Translations under genes and position numbers: made by a program
In this document: piece by piece, positions 1 to 7,915 of the stretch
Position numbering within the stretch: the stretch's first letter is position 1
Layout: every line of letters starts with the position of its first letter
Assembly: GCA_027491915.1 (NCBI GenBank)
Contig: JAOZGC010000002.1
Location: 124,001 to 188,000 of the forward strand
Direction of reading: 5' to 3'
DNA length: 64,000 nt
Source of the DNA: Thermoproteota archaeon
GTDB lineage: Archaea > Korarchaeota > Korarchaeia > Korarchaeales > Korarchaeaceae
Notes under the pieces: model-generated
Told to the model about the DNA's origin: nothing
Databases searched by the model: none
Seen by the model: only the letters and a program-made list of their open reading frames with translations

Positions 1-2
1 AC

Positions 3-1544
3 AGGGATCCGAGGAACTATGATCTCAGGGTTGCGGTGGTTTTTCCAGGGCCCTACAAAGAATCAATCAACTCCCTTGGCCATCAGCTGATCTACTTCCT
101 GGCGAACTCGGTTGAGGGGGTCATGGCAGAGAGGTTCACGTCGGACATACCCGGTTCCGTAGAATCCGGCTCAAAACTGCGTGATTTTGACGTTGTGTTG
201 GCCTCCGTTCACTACGAAGGGCAGATCCACGTTCTGCTGCGGATGCTCGCGAGGGAAGGGATATTGAGTCCCGGTTCCGGCGATCGCCCAATCGTGATGG
301 CCGGGGGCCCTGCTCTTAGTAATCCCCTACCTGCCTCCGTCTTTCTAGACGGAGTTTTCCTAGGAGATGGGGAGAGATCCGTCCCTGCCGCCATCAGGAC
401 GCTGGCCCAGGGGGGGAGCCCTTCAGATCTATCCGGTTACGGGGTCTACACCGGGGAGGGGAGGGTGAGGTTCGAGAGATCACCCATGGACTTCCTCCCA
501 CCGAGGCAGCTTAGGGCGATCCTCCCCGACGGCAGACGGAACCCATTCCTCTTGGAGGTATCCAGGGGGTGCTCTAACGGGTGCAGGTTCTGCCTCATGG
601 GATGGATCCAGCGTCCCAGGAGGGACAGGAGCTGGTCCGAACTCAGATCTCAGGTTGACCTGGCCAGGGAATTGGGATACGAGAGGATATACCTCATAGG
701 GAGCGACGTCCTAGGGAACCCGAGATCTCTCGACCTGATGAGTTACATCTTGGACAGGGGACTGAGCTTCTCCTTGCCGTCCATCAGGGCCGACAGGATC
801 TCCCAGGATCTGCTGGAGATCATCAGGATGGCCAGAATAAAGAGCGTCTCGCTCGCCCCGGAGACCGGGAGCCTCAACCTGGCCAAGTCAATAAACAAAC
901 CGGTGGATCCGGATATCTACATCTCGACCGCCAGTGACCTCAGAAACGCCGGGGTCAGGAGGATTAAAGCCTATTTCATTCTGGGCCTACCCTTTGAATC
1001 TGAGGAGGACGTCTTGGAATCCGCCCGCCTCGCGTCCAAGATGTCCTCCCCCGGAAATCCCATCAAGGTAACGATAAGCCACTTCGTCCCCAAACCTCAC
1101 ACGCCGTTCGAGCGCCTCCCCATGATCCCTCCGGGCAATTACAGGGAGAGGGTGAGGCTGTTCAGGAGCCACTACGACGGCCCCATAAACGTCATGCATC
1201 CGGGGAGAGCGGCCGTTCAGGCCGCCCTTTGTCTTGGAGACGAGTCCATCGGCAAGATCGCCGTCTCGGCCGCCAGCAGACCTTTCTCCAAATATTCTTA
1301 CTGGAAGATCGCCAGGAGAGAGGGGATAGATCTCGACCGGCTGGTCTACGGGGAGAGGCCTGCTCCCTGGCGCGACGCCGTCGACGTGGGGGTGAGGGCC
1401 GAATTCTTGGAGGAAGAGGCAGATAGGGCCGTTATTGGGGAGATTACTCCATCCTGCGACGAATACTGCTCCCTGTGCGGCGCGTGTCCCCTGGGGTTCC
1501 CCGAGCGAGACGGGGCCACCCGTACATCGAGGCCAGGGCCATGA
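3..1544 (+). CDS. Radical SAM enzyme with N-terminal B12-binding-like domain (5' partial)
   Basis: Radical SAM protein of unknown substrate. The frame is open to the left window edge, with eleven codons before the first possible start (GTG 36), so the true start lies outside. The N-terminal third looks like a cobalamin-binding-type Rossmann domain (GGPALSNP, DGVFLGDGERS). The iron-sulfur motif CSNGCRFC (CxxxCxxC) is at about nt 570-593, followed by a TIM-barrel core with RISQDLLEIIRMARIKSVSL and PETGS. A second Cys cluster, CDEYCSLCGAC, lies near the C-terminus (about nt 1455-1487) and could bind an extra Fe-S cluster. The last 101 nt overlap the convergent XTPase gene. The family is clear; the reaction is unknown. 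Confidence 0.88.
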   Translation, partial: RDPRNYDLRVAVVFPGPYKESINSLGHQLIYFLANSVEGVMAERFTSDIPGSVESGSKLRDFDVVLASVHYEGQIHVLLRMLAREGILSPGSGDRPIVMAGGPALSNPLPASVFLDGVFLGDGERSVPAAIRTLAQGGSPSDLSGYGVYTGEGRVRFERSPMDFLPPRQLRAILPDGRRNPFLLEVSRGCSNGCRFCLMGWIQRPRRDRSWSELRSQVDLARELGYERIYLIGSDVLGNPRSLDLMSYILDRGLSFSLPSIRADRISQDLLEIIRMARIKSVSLAPETGSLNLAKSINKPVDPDIYISTASDLRNAGVRRIKAYFILGLPFESEEDVLESARLASKMSSPGNPIKVTISHFVPKPHTPFERLPMIPPGNYRERVRLFRSHYDGPINVMHPGRAAVQAALCLGDESIGKIAVSAASRPFSKYSYWKIARREGIDLDRLVYGERPAPWRDAVDVGVRAEFLEEEADRAVIGEITPSCDEYCSLCGACPLGFPERDGATRTSRPGP

Positions 1545-2025
1545 GGACCCCGTGCTCGTACAGGCCCGTCCTGTCCACCGCTCCCCCGGTGAGGAACCCT
1601 ATGGCGCCCTTACCCCTCTTGGCCTCAGGTTCTCCGGTGAGCTGGGCGATAACGTCCCCCAACTCTTCCCCACGGATCAGCCTCTCGAGGATCTCGGGCG
1701 GGCACTCAAACAGCCCCGAGAAACCCCTCCCGACGGTGCCGTCCCTAGCCACCACGTAGACCAGCCCGCCGAGGTAGTGGACGCCCGCTACCCTCACGAC
1801 TCCGCCCTCTATGCCCACCCCGAAATCAGCTCTGGCAACGATCTCCATCGCCCTCTCCGCCCTGTTCTTTGCCCCCCTCAATACCTCCGAGTAGAAGGGC
1901 TCCGGCGAGGTCCCGCTGCTGACTTTAACCGCCTTTACCTCGGGGATTTCTCCGAAGAAGGCTCCAAAGGCCCTCTTCACCGCGTTGACCTTAACCGGAT
2001 TGTCCGACCCGACGGCCGCCAGCAT
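1444..2025 (-). CDS. Inosine/xanthosine triphosphatase (YjjX/NTPase family)
   Basis: Predicted to hydrolyse ITP/XTP and so clean the nucleotide pool of deaminated purines. It is 193 aa from ATG 2025. Family motifs seen are SDNPVKVNAVKRAF at the N-terminus, GAKNRAERA, DFGVGIEGG and GAIGFLTGGAVDRTGLYEH. Family members normally end soon after the segment equivalent to LMALASMYGW. Here an extra basic tail of about 20 residues runs through the 3' end of the convergent radical SAM gene, giving a 101-nt antisense overlap. The tail is unlikely to matter for catalysis. Confidence 0.88.
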   Translation of the reverse strand: MLAAVGSDNPVKVNAVKRAFGAFFGEIPEVKAVKVSSGTSPEPFYSEVLRGAKNRAERAMEIVARADFGVGIEGGVVRVAGVHYLGGLVYVVARDGTVGRGFSGLFECPPEILERLIRGEELGDVIAQLTGEPEAKRGKGAIGFLTGGAVDRTGLYEHGVLMALASMYGWPRLARGTPGDTRRTGSSIRRRME

Positions 2026-2088
2026 CTCCTTCCGGTTCTCCGGGGCAAATATTAATTGAGATCGGGGACCACCTGATTGGTGGGCGTC

Positions 2089-2367
2089 ATGCCAACTTAC
2101 GTGTTCCTCGTCTTTTACAAACTGGACTACCTCTCTCCAGAGGACGAGGAGAAGGCCAGGAGACAGTGGGAGGACATAATGGAAGAGTGGCCGGCCGAGG
2201 TAAGGTTCGTGGGAGTCTTCGACCACGCCTGGGGGACAGAGTACAACGGTTTTATAATGATGGAGGGTGAGAGCATGGATGCTTATGTCAAATTCTGGAA
2301 ATGGTTCAGAGACAAGATCCGATGGTACGTTAAAGAGACAAAAACGGTCATAGCCGTGAAGAGGTGA
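2089..2367 (+). CDS. Small hypothetical protein, possible dimeric alpha/beta-barrel fold
   Basis: A 92-aa protein I do not recognise firmly. The ATG at 2089 is preceded by GGTGG, which favours it over the in-frame TTG 2077. The sequence alternates an N-terminal hydrophobic strand (TYVFLVFYKL), a charged helix (SPEDEEKARRQWEDIMEEW), another strand (VRFVGVFDHAWG) and an aromatic-rich helix (MDAYVKFWKWFRDKIRWY). That layout resembles small ferredoxin-like dimeric barrels of the DUF3303/EthD kind, but this is only pattern similarity. It lies convergent to truA with a 20-nt overlap and divergent from the XTPase gene. Confidence 0.62.
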   Translation: MPTYVFLVFYKLDYLSPEDEEKARRQWEDIMEEWPAEVRFVGVFDHAWGTEYNGFIMMEGESMDAYVKFWKWFRDKIRWYVKETKTVIAVKR

Positions 2368-3097
2368 GCCTGCGTAGCATAGACGAGCGGAGCAGGAGTC
2401 CGGTCCCCCAGCCCCTGGCCTCCTCCTCCCACCTCCTCAGGAATCTGGATATCTGCCTCGGATAGACCTCGAATTCAGCGTCGCACTTGGTCTCCGCCAG
2501 GAGCAGGCCCTCGCCGGGCGCGGTGGAGACGGTCGGTCTCCCCATCCTCACGTAATTCTCCGCCGCGCCCACGATCCTCCTGACCGCCTCCCAGCAGAAC
2601 CTCTCCCCGGATATTCTTATCAAGATCCCCCAATCCACCTCTTCCACCCCGACGTCGTCGACCTCGAGCCGCCCCCCTCCCCTGCACAGCCTGCTAGGTC
2701 CCAGGGACAGGGCGGCCTCCAATCCCTCTCTGAAGACCTCCGGATCCAAAGGCCCCGGGATGAAGTAGACGTAGGTCTTGAGGCGACAGACGTCCCTCAA
2801 CCTGACTCCCTCAGGCGCCTTCCCCATGGCCCATGCGGAGACGTCCCCTGGCAACAGGTAGTTCAGCCTCCCGATGCGGCACGGAGAGCCGGGACTTCCA
2901 ACGACCGACACCACGTTATCCAGCGCCGATACTCCCCTGTCCGTCCTGGAAGAGACCTCCAGCCTCGGCTGAGTTTCGGCGCATTCAGATCTCCTTAGGG
3001 CCTCCTCCAACTCCCCCTGAACCGTCCTCAACCCCGGCTGCCTCGCGAATCCGTGGAACCCCGGGCCCAGGTAGGCCACCCTCAGCAGGAGCCTCAA
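2348..3097 (-). CDS. truA: tRNA pseudouridine synthase TruA
   Basis: Forms pseudouridine at tRNA positions 38-40. The catalytic motif SSRTDRGVSAL is present, with Asp as nucleophile, as are the family start VAYLGPGFHGFARQ and the later RFCWEAVRRIVGAA segment. About 249 aa from TTG 3097, slightly short for the family. That TTG lies 24 nt from the centre of a TATA-like element shared with the divergent hexuloisomerase gene, so a leaderless transcript fits; a longer TTG start at 3154 is also open. The 3' end overlaps the small convergent gene at 2089-2367 by 20 nt. Confidence 0.9.
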   Translation of the reverse strand: MRLLLRVAYLGPGFHGFARQPGLRTVQGELEEALRRSECAETQPRLEVSSRTDRGVSALDNVVSVVGSPGSPCRIGRLNYLLPGDVSAWAMGKAPEGVRLRDVCRLKTYVYFIPGPLDPEVFREGLEAALSLGPSRLCRGGGRLEVDDVGVEEVDWGILIRISGERFCWEAVRRIVGAAENYVRMGRPTVSTAPGEGLLLAETKCDAEFEVYPRQISRFLRRWEEEARGWGTGLLLRSSMLRRLTSSRL

Positions 3098-3115
3098 CGG
3101 CGGCGGCTCCCCCCG

Positions 3116-3126
3116 TTTTATTATAT
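3116..3126. promoter_or_regulatory. Shared bidirectional TATA-like box for truA and hexuloisomerase
   Basis: The AT-only stretch TTTTATTATAT sits in GC-rich DNA about 24 nt from GTG 3145 on the right and from TTG 3097 on the left. Both distances match archaeal TATA-to-TSS spacing for leaderless genes, so one element may serve both directions. Inferred from position and composition only. Confidence 0.5.
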
Positions 3127-3144
3127 GGTCGACCGATCTCTTGG

Positions 3145-3747
3145 GTGCCCCCAACGGGTGTCGCCGAGAAAGCCCTGAGGCTCACGGAAATGATTCGGGA
3201 GAACCTGTCGAAGGTGGATGAGGGGGAACTGGATGGCCTAATAAGGGCCCTCCTGAGGACCATAGGCTCAGGGAAGATCTTCGTCGTCGGCGCTGGAAGG
3301 TCCGGTCTGGTCGGCAGGGCATTCGCAATGAGGTTGATGCACGTTGGATTCAGCGTCTACGTTGTTGGAGAGACCGTCACCCCTGCCCTCAAACCGGGAG
3401 ACGTTCTAATTGCGATAAGTGGGTCGGGAGAAACTAGATACCCCATAACCATAGCCCAAGAGGCCAAGAAGATAGGGGCCCTGGTGGTGGCCGTGACCAG
3501 CTTTCCGAATTCCACCTTGGGCAGCCTCGCCGACGCCGTGGTGACCATAGGGGGGAGAGTCGTCCCGAGGGGACAGAAAGACTACGAGGCCAGACAGATA
3601 ATGGGGATACACGAACCCCTGACCCCGCTGGGGACTCTGTTCGAGTTGAGCGCCATGGTCCTGCTGGACGCCGTTATAGCGGAGATGGTCCACCTGTTGG
3701 GTAAGAGCGAGGAGGACCTGGCGAACCGACATGCCACAGTCGAGTGA
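3145..3747 (+). CDS. hxlB: 6-phospho-3-hexuloisomerase (SIS domain)
   Basis: Interconverts hexulose 6-phosphate and fructose 6-phosphate in the ribulose monophosphate route that many archaea use to make pentoses. The SIS core shows VVGAGRSGLVGRAFAMRLMH and IAISGSGET. The C-terminal block with GIHEPLTPLGTLFE and a terminal ANRHATVE is diagnostic for this isomerase. GTG 3145 gives 200 aa and fits the TATA box 24 nt upstream; ATG 3190 (185 aa) is the alternative. The end overlaps the cca start by 17 nt. No partner hexulose-phosphate synthase is seen nearby. Confidence 0.88.
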   Translation: MPPTGVAEKALRLTEMIRENLSKVDEGELDGLIRALLRTIGSGKIFVVGAGRSGLVGRAFAMRLMHVGFSVYVVGETVTPALKPGDVLIAISGSGETRYPITIAQEAKKIGALVVAVTSFPNSTLGSLADAVVTIGGRVVPRGQKDYEARQIMGIHEPLTPLGTLFELSAMVLLDAVIAEMVHLLGKSEEDLANRHATVE

Positions 3748-5125
3748 GGAGAAGCTGAGTGAGATCCTGGATTTGGCGGCCGCCCGGGTGACCCCCTCCA
3801 GGGAGGAGAGGGAGAGGGTCAGGGAGGTCGTTTCGCGGGCCGCGTCCAAGATGAGGGAGGCCCTCTCCAAGCTGGGCGTCAGGGCTCACGTGACGTTGGT
3901 CGGATCGATCGCGAGGGATACTTGGATATCAGGGGAGGCCGACGTTGACCTGTTCGTCCTCTTCAATAGGGATTTCCCGCCGGAGAGGCTCGGTCCCACT
4001 GTTCTAGAGGCGGCAGGCGCGGCCTTCGGTTCTTACGAACTTCGGTACTCGAGTCACCCCTACGCCAGGGTAACCTTAAACGGGTACCACGTGGACATAG
4101 TCCCGGCCTACGAGATAAGGGACGCCAGCGAGCTGGTAACCGCGGTGGACAGGAGCACCCTCCACAACTCATACCTAATTGAGAGGATGACCGAAGAGCA
4201 CAGAAAACAGGCCAGACTGCTCCGGGCCTTCATGAAGGCCATCGGAGCCTACGGGGCCGAGGTCAAGGTGGGGGGATTCAGCGGATATCTATGCGATCTG
4301 CTCATACTGGCTTACGGATCCTTCTTGAACCTCCTCCGTCGATCCATCGAGTGGAGGGAACCTCAGCTGGTGACTGTGGGAGGAGTCCTCCCAACGATGG
4401 ACATAGACTCCTACGGCAGGCCCCCCCTATTGGTTCCCGACCCGGTTGACCCCAGGAGGAACGCCGCCGCGGCGGTGAGCAGGACCCAGTTTCACCGCTT
4501 CAGGGCCGCCGCCAAATCTTTCCTGAGGTCTCCCTCGGTGAGCTTCTTCTCCGGGTGGGGAGGGAGACCCCACGTCCCTACCGCGTCCGAGGTGGTTGGG
4601 CGCAGGCTGGACCACATCCTCTTGGTGAAGTTCAGATCTCCTGCCCCTCCAGACACGGTCTGGACCCAGGTGAGGGCGGCGGAGAGGTACTTGGTCTCCG
4701 GTCTCGAGAGGGAGGAGTTCAGGGTACTCGGCTCCGACTCGTGGACGGACGAGCGGGGCGTCGCCGCCGTGCTGGTGGAGCCCTACTCCTTGAATCTCCC
4801 TCCGGTCGTCAGGAGGGTGGGGCCGCCGGTGTGCACCGACTGGGAGGAGGGATTCCTGGCCCGCCACCTGAAATCGGATCGATTGATCGCCGGACCCACC
4901 GTGGAGGGTGACAGGTGGGTGGTCCTGCTGAGAAGGAGGTGGACGGCGGCTGCCGATCTCCTCGCTCACCTGTGTGACTCTGCTGGCATGCCCAAACTTC
5001 TGAGGGGAGGATCTCCCGAGGTGATCCCAGGGAGGGAGGCCATCTCCGACCGGGATGTGGCCGACTTCGTAGAATCCTATCTCTTCGCTGGCGAACCCTT
5101 TGCCGCTGGTCTAGTCGATCCCTAG
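3731..5125 (+). CDS. cca: CCA-adding enzyme (archaeal class I tRNA nucleotidyltransferase)
   Basis: Adds or repairs the 3' CCA end of tRNAs. It is 464 aa, normal for the archaeal class. The nucleotidyltransferase signature LVGSIARDTWISGEADVDLF carries the metal-binding acidic pair, and a third acid is in VDIVPAY. The tail-binding region KVGGFSGYLCDLLILAYGSF is typical. It overlaps the preceding isomerase gene by 17 nt and converges on enolase with a 15-nt overlap. Both tRNA genes in this window already encode CCA, so repair may be part of its role here. Confidence 0.95.
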   Translation: MPQSSEEKLSEILDLAAARVTPSREERERVREVVSRAASKMREALSKLGVRAHVTLVGSIARDTWISGEADVDLFVLFNRDFPPERLGPTVLEAAGAAFGSYELRYSSHPYARVTLNGYHVDIVPAYEIRDASELVTAVDRSTLHNSYLIERMTEEHRKQARLLRAFMKAIGAYGAEVKVGGFSGYLCDLLILAYGSFLNLLRRSIEWREPQLVTVGGVLPTMDIDSYGRPPLLVPDPVDPRRNAAAAVSRTQFHRFRAAAKSFLRSPSVSFFSGWGGRPHVPTASEVVGRRLDHILLVKFRSPAPPDTVWTQVRAAERYLVSGLEREEFRVLGSDSWTDERGVAAVLVEPYSLNLPPVVRRVGPPVCTDWEEGFLARHLKSDRLIAGPTVEGDRWVVLLRRRWTAAADLLAHLCDSAGMPKLLRGGSPEVIPGREAISDRDVADFVESYLFAGEPFAAGLVDP

Positions 5126-6415
5126 AGCCGATTCCCCGGCGAAGACCGCCTCTGAGCCGAGTTCCTCCTCTATCTCCAGCAGCCTGTTGTACTTGGAGAC
5201 CCTCTCGCCGCGCGCCGGGGCCCCCGCCTTTATTTGTCCACATCTTAGGCCCACCGCCAAGTCGGCTATTGCTGGATCCGTCGTCTCGCCCGACCGGTGG
5301 CTCACCATCACCGAATAGCCTGCTCTGAGGGCAACTTCGGCGCAGTGAAGGGACTCGCTCAGGGTTCCTATCTGATTTATCTTCAGGAGAAGGGCGTTTC
5401 CCGCCCTCATCTTTATCCCTTTCTTCAACCTCTCCACGTTCGTTGTGAAGAAGTCGTCCCCCACAAGCTGGACTCTTCCCCCTATTTTTTTCGTTAAGGA
5501 GGAAAACGACTCGAAATCCTCCTCGTGAAACGGGTCCTCTATGCTCACTATCGGATACCTCTCCACCAGATCAAGGTAGAAATCTTCCATCTCTCCAGGG
5601 GACATGGACCTCCCGTCCACGAGGTACTTACCGTCCTCCTCGTCGAAAAACCCGCTGGCCGCGGCGTCGAGCGCCAGCTTAACCTTCCCTGAGAATCCAA
5701 CCTCCTCTATCGCCCCGACCAAGATCTCCAGCGCCTCCTCTGATCTACCGATGGGTGGGGCGAACCCCCCCTCATCTCCGAGGTTCTTGGCCGATCTGCC
5801 GTACTTTCCAATCAACAGGGACTTGAGCTCCCTGTAAACCTCCACCCCGGCGAACAGCGCCTCTCTGAACGTGTTGAACCTGAGCGGAACTATCATGAAC
5901 TCTTGTATGGCCAACTCGTTGCCGGCGTGGACACCTCCGTTTATTACGTTCATGAAGGGAACGGGAATCTCCCGCGCTCCCACTCCCCCCAGGTACCTGT
6001 AGAGGGGCTCCCCCAGGCCTGCGGCGGCCGCCCTGGCGGTCGCCATGGAAACCGACAGGATCGCGTTTCCCCCGAACCTTGACTTGTTCTTGGTCCCGTC
6101 CGCCCTCACCATCGCCTCGTCAATTTCCCACTGCCTCCTGACGTCTCTCCCCCTCACGACCTCGGCCAGGGGACCCTCAACATTCGCCACCGCGGTCAGG
6201 ACCCCCCTCCCTCCCAACCTCTTTCCGCCGTCTCTCAGCTCGAAGGCCTCGGATCTGCCTCGAGACGCGCCCGCCGGAACCGAGAAGGAGCCAGAGAAAC
6301 CCCCCTCCGTTGAGATCCTGGTCATTATGGTAGGCTCTCCCCTAGAGTCGAGGATCTCCATCGCCCTGACCTCTGATATCGAGAAGGCCGCCAACCCAGA
6401 CCCCACGTCGGGCAT
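5111..6415 (-). CDS. eno: Enolase
   Basis: Catalyses 2-phosphoglycerate to phosphoenolpyruvate in glycolysis and gluconeogenesis. About 434 aa from ATG 6415, the expected size. Visible motifs are REILDSRG-type AMEILDSRGEPT, the loop VPAGASRG, metal ligands in LALDAAASGFF, SIEDPFHEED and QLVGDDFFTT, the catalytic LLKINQIGTLSES and SHRSGETTD. A TATA-like element at 6428-6440 is 28 nt from GTG 6406, so GTG 6406 may be the true leaderless start instead. Confidence 0.96.
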   Translation of the reverse strand: MPDVGSGLAAFSISEVRAMEILDSRGEPTIMTRISTEGGFSGSFSVPAGASRGRSEAFELRDGGKRLGGRGVLTAVANVEGPLAEVVRGRDVRRQWEIDEAMVRADGTKNKSRFGGNAILSVSMATARAAAAGLGEPLYRYLGGVGAREIPVPFMNVINGGVHAGNELAIQEFMIVPLRFNTFREALFAGVEVYRELKSLLIGKYGRSAKNLGDEGGFAPPIGRSEEALEILVGAIEEVGFSGKVKLALDAAASGFFDEEDGKYLVDGRSMSPGEMEDFYLDLVERYPIVSIEDPFHEEDFESFSSLTKKIGGRVQLVGDDFFTTNVERLKKGIKMRAGNALLLKINQIGTLSESLHCAEVALRAGYSVMVSHRSGETTDPAIADLAVGLRCGQIKAGAPARGERVSKYNRLLEIEEELGSEAVFAGESALGID

Positions 6416-6427
6416 CTCCCGGCGCCG

Positions 6428-6440
6428 AAATATAATAATC
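6428..6440 (-). promoter_or_regulatory. TATA-like promoter element of enolase
   Basis: The stretch AAATATAATAATC (GATTATTATATTT on the minus strand) is isolated in GC-rich sequence. Its centre is about 28 nt from GTG 6406 and 19 nt from ATG 6415. The rightward peptidase gene seems to have its own element (GTTTTAATCG, 6456-6465). Confidence 0.45.
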
Positions 6441-6496
6441 GGCGGGACCAGCGCCGTTTTAATCGTCCCGTCGCGACCTTCCACCGGCGTTTTCGG

Positions 6497-7546
6497 ATGG
6501 ATAGGGAGTGGGAAGAAGAGGTCATCTCTATAATAGAATCTCTGGTGTCTATCCCGACGGTCACGGGACACGAGCACACCGCCGTCGAGAAGATCGGGGA
6601 CATGCTCTCGGATGTCGTCGACGAGGTATCCTCCGACAGGTGGGGCAACCTGGTGGCGACCGTGAATCCCGGATCGGACAGATCCCTGATGCTCGCGGCC
6701 CACTTGGATCAGATAGGGTTCATCGTGACGTCGGTGGACGAGGACGGATTCATCAGATTCGCCCCCGTGGGGGGGTGGGATCCACGCGTCGCCTATGGCT
6801 CCAGGGTCCTCCTGCTGGCGGAGGGCGGTCTAGTTCCTGGGGTCATAGGATCCGTCCCTCCCCACCTCAGGGAGAGGACGAAGGGTGAGGAGAAGCTGGA
6901 TTTCAAGGATCTAGCGATGGACGTTGGAGCCTCCTCCAGGGAAGAGGTGGAATCCATTGGAATAGGGGTTGGAACCTACGCCGTCCCGGATCTCAGCATC
7001 TGGAAGACCGCGGTTGGCACCAGAATATGCGGGCCGGGGATGGACGATAAATCGGGCCTGGCCTCCATCTTGGTTGCAGCCAAGATGCTGGCCCGAGGAC
7101 CAGGGACCGACGCCGCCGTGCACTTTGTCTCCACCGTGCAGGAGGAGATAGGCCTGAGGGGGGCGGCGATGGCGGCCTTCAACCTATCTCCCGACGTCGC
7201 GATCGCGGTCGACGTGACCCACGCCAGGGCCCCGGGGATCCCCCGGGACAGGGTTAGGGTGGAGCTCGGCAAGGGGCCCGTGATATCTCTTGGTCCCATA
7301 TACCACAGAGAGGTGGTAGACCTCCTTTTGAGGGCCGCCGACAAGGTCGGGGCCCCTTATCAGAAGGAGGCGGATCCCAGGGGAAGGGGCACGGATACGT
7401 GGGCGATTCAGACGGCCAGGGGAGGGATTAAGACGGGTCTACTCTCCATACCTAATAGATACATGCACAGTCCCGTAGAGATGGTGGATGTGACCGACGT
7501 CTACAACGCTGGCAGGATCCTGGCTGCCGCCGCCACCCTGATCTAA
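6497..7546 (+). CDS. M42-family metallo-aminopeptidase
   Basis: Cytosolic tetrahedral-type aminopeptidase that trims peptides. It is 349 aa, typical for M42. Two-metal site motifs are visible in order: LAAHLDQIGF, GPGMDDKSGLAS, VQEEIGLRGA, IAVDVTHA and the C-terminal PNRYMHSPVEM with its metal-binding His. The substrate preference (glutamyl, leucyl or deblocking) cannot be read from sequence. The ATG at 6497 follows a TATA-like box with a short leader. The gene ends 3 nt before the convergent Mth938-like gene. Confidence 0.92.
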   Translation: MDREWEEEVISIIESLVSIPTVTGHEHTAVEKIGDMLSDVVDEVSSDRWGNLVATVNPGSDRSLMLAAHLDQIGFIVTSVDEDGFIRFAPVGGWDPRVAYGSRVLLLAEGGLVPGVIGSVPPHLRERTKGEEKLDFKDLAMDVGASSREEVESIGIGVGTYAVPDLSIWKTAVGTRICGPGMDDKSGLASILVAAKMLARGPGTDAAVHFVSTVQEEIGLRGAAMAAFNLSPDVAIAVDVTHARAPGIPRDRVRVELGKGPVISLGPIYHREVVDLLLRAADKVGAPYQKEADPRGRGTDTWAIQTARGGIKTGLLSIPNRYMHSPVEMVDVTDVYNAGRILAAAATLI

Positions 7547-7549
7547 CGC

Positions 7550-7915
7550 CTAGCACGTCACATGAAATATCCCCAGGACGTCGACCCCGGCCGATTCCAT
7601 CTCGTTGAAGTCTCTTATGACCTCAGGCGTTGGCCCGACCACGACCCTCTCCACTCTGGATCTCAGCATCTCCAGGTCCTCGACGGGCAGCGCCCCATAC
7701 TGTCCGGTCCCGATCACCACTGCCTGCGGGGGGTTGTCCCCCAAATAACTCCTGACCTCGGCCCACGTCAGGGGAGTGTGCCCGTGCGTTCTCCTCAGGC
7801 GGGAAGAGATCTCCTTTTTCCTCTCCTCGATCGAATCTCCCCTGACGACCACGTCGTGATGGTATTTCCTACCTGACACCGAGATCCACCCGAATCCCGT
7901 CTCATCCACCTTCAA
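7550..7915 (-). CDS. Mth938-like (DUF498/AAMDC) domain protein
   Basis: A 121-aa single-domain protein of the Mth938/NDUFAF3-like fold, whose biochemical role in archaea is unknown. Typical features are the N-terminal FGWISVSGRKYHHDVVV, then TPLTWAEVRSYL and the conserved VVIGTGQYGALPV. Its start overlaps the end of pheT by 14 nt, so it is translated with the phenylalanyl-tRNA synthetase genes as the last gene of that operon. No catalytic residue set is evident. Confidence 0.85.
   Translation of the reverse strand: MKVDETGFGWISVSGRKYHHDVVVRGDSIEERKKEISSRLRRTHGHTPLTWAEVRSYLGDNPPQAVVIGTGQYGALPVEDLEMLRSRVERVVVGPTPEVIRDFNEMESAGVDVLGIFHVTC

Noticed and set aside
1435-2055. A 206-codon open frame on the + strand opposite the XTPase gene
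   Set aside because: It lies antisense to a well-supported gene, has low-complexity Pro/Arg/His composition and matches no family pattern I know.
2833-3144. Long N-terminal extension of the hexuloisomerase gene
   Set aside because: The frame upstream of GTG 3145 is Pro/Ser/Arg-rich antisense of truA. The enzyme family begins near residue 1 of the shorter form.
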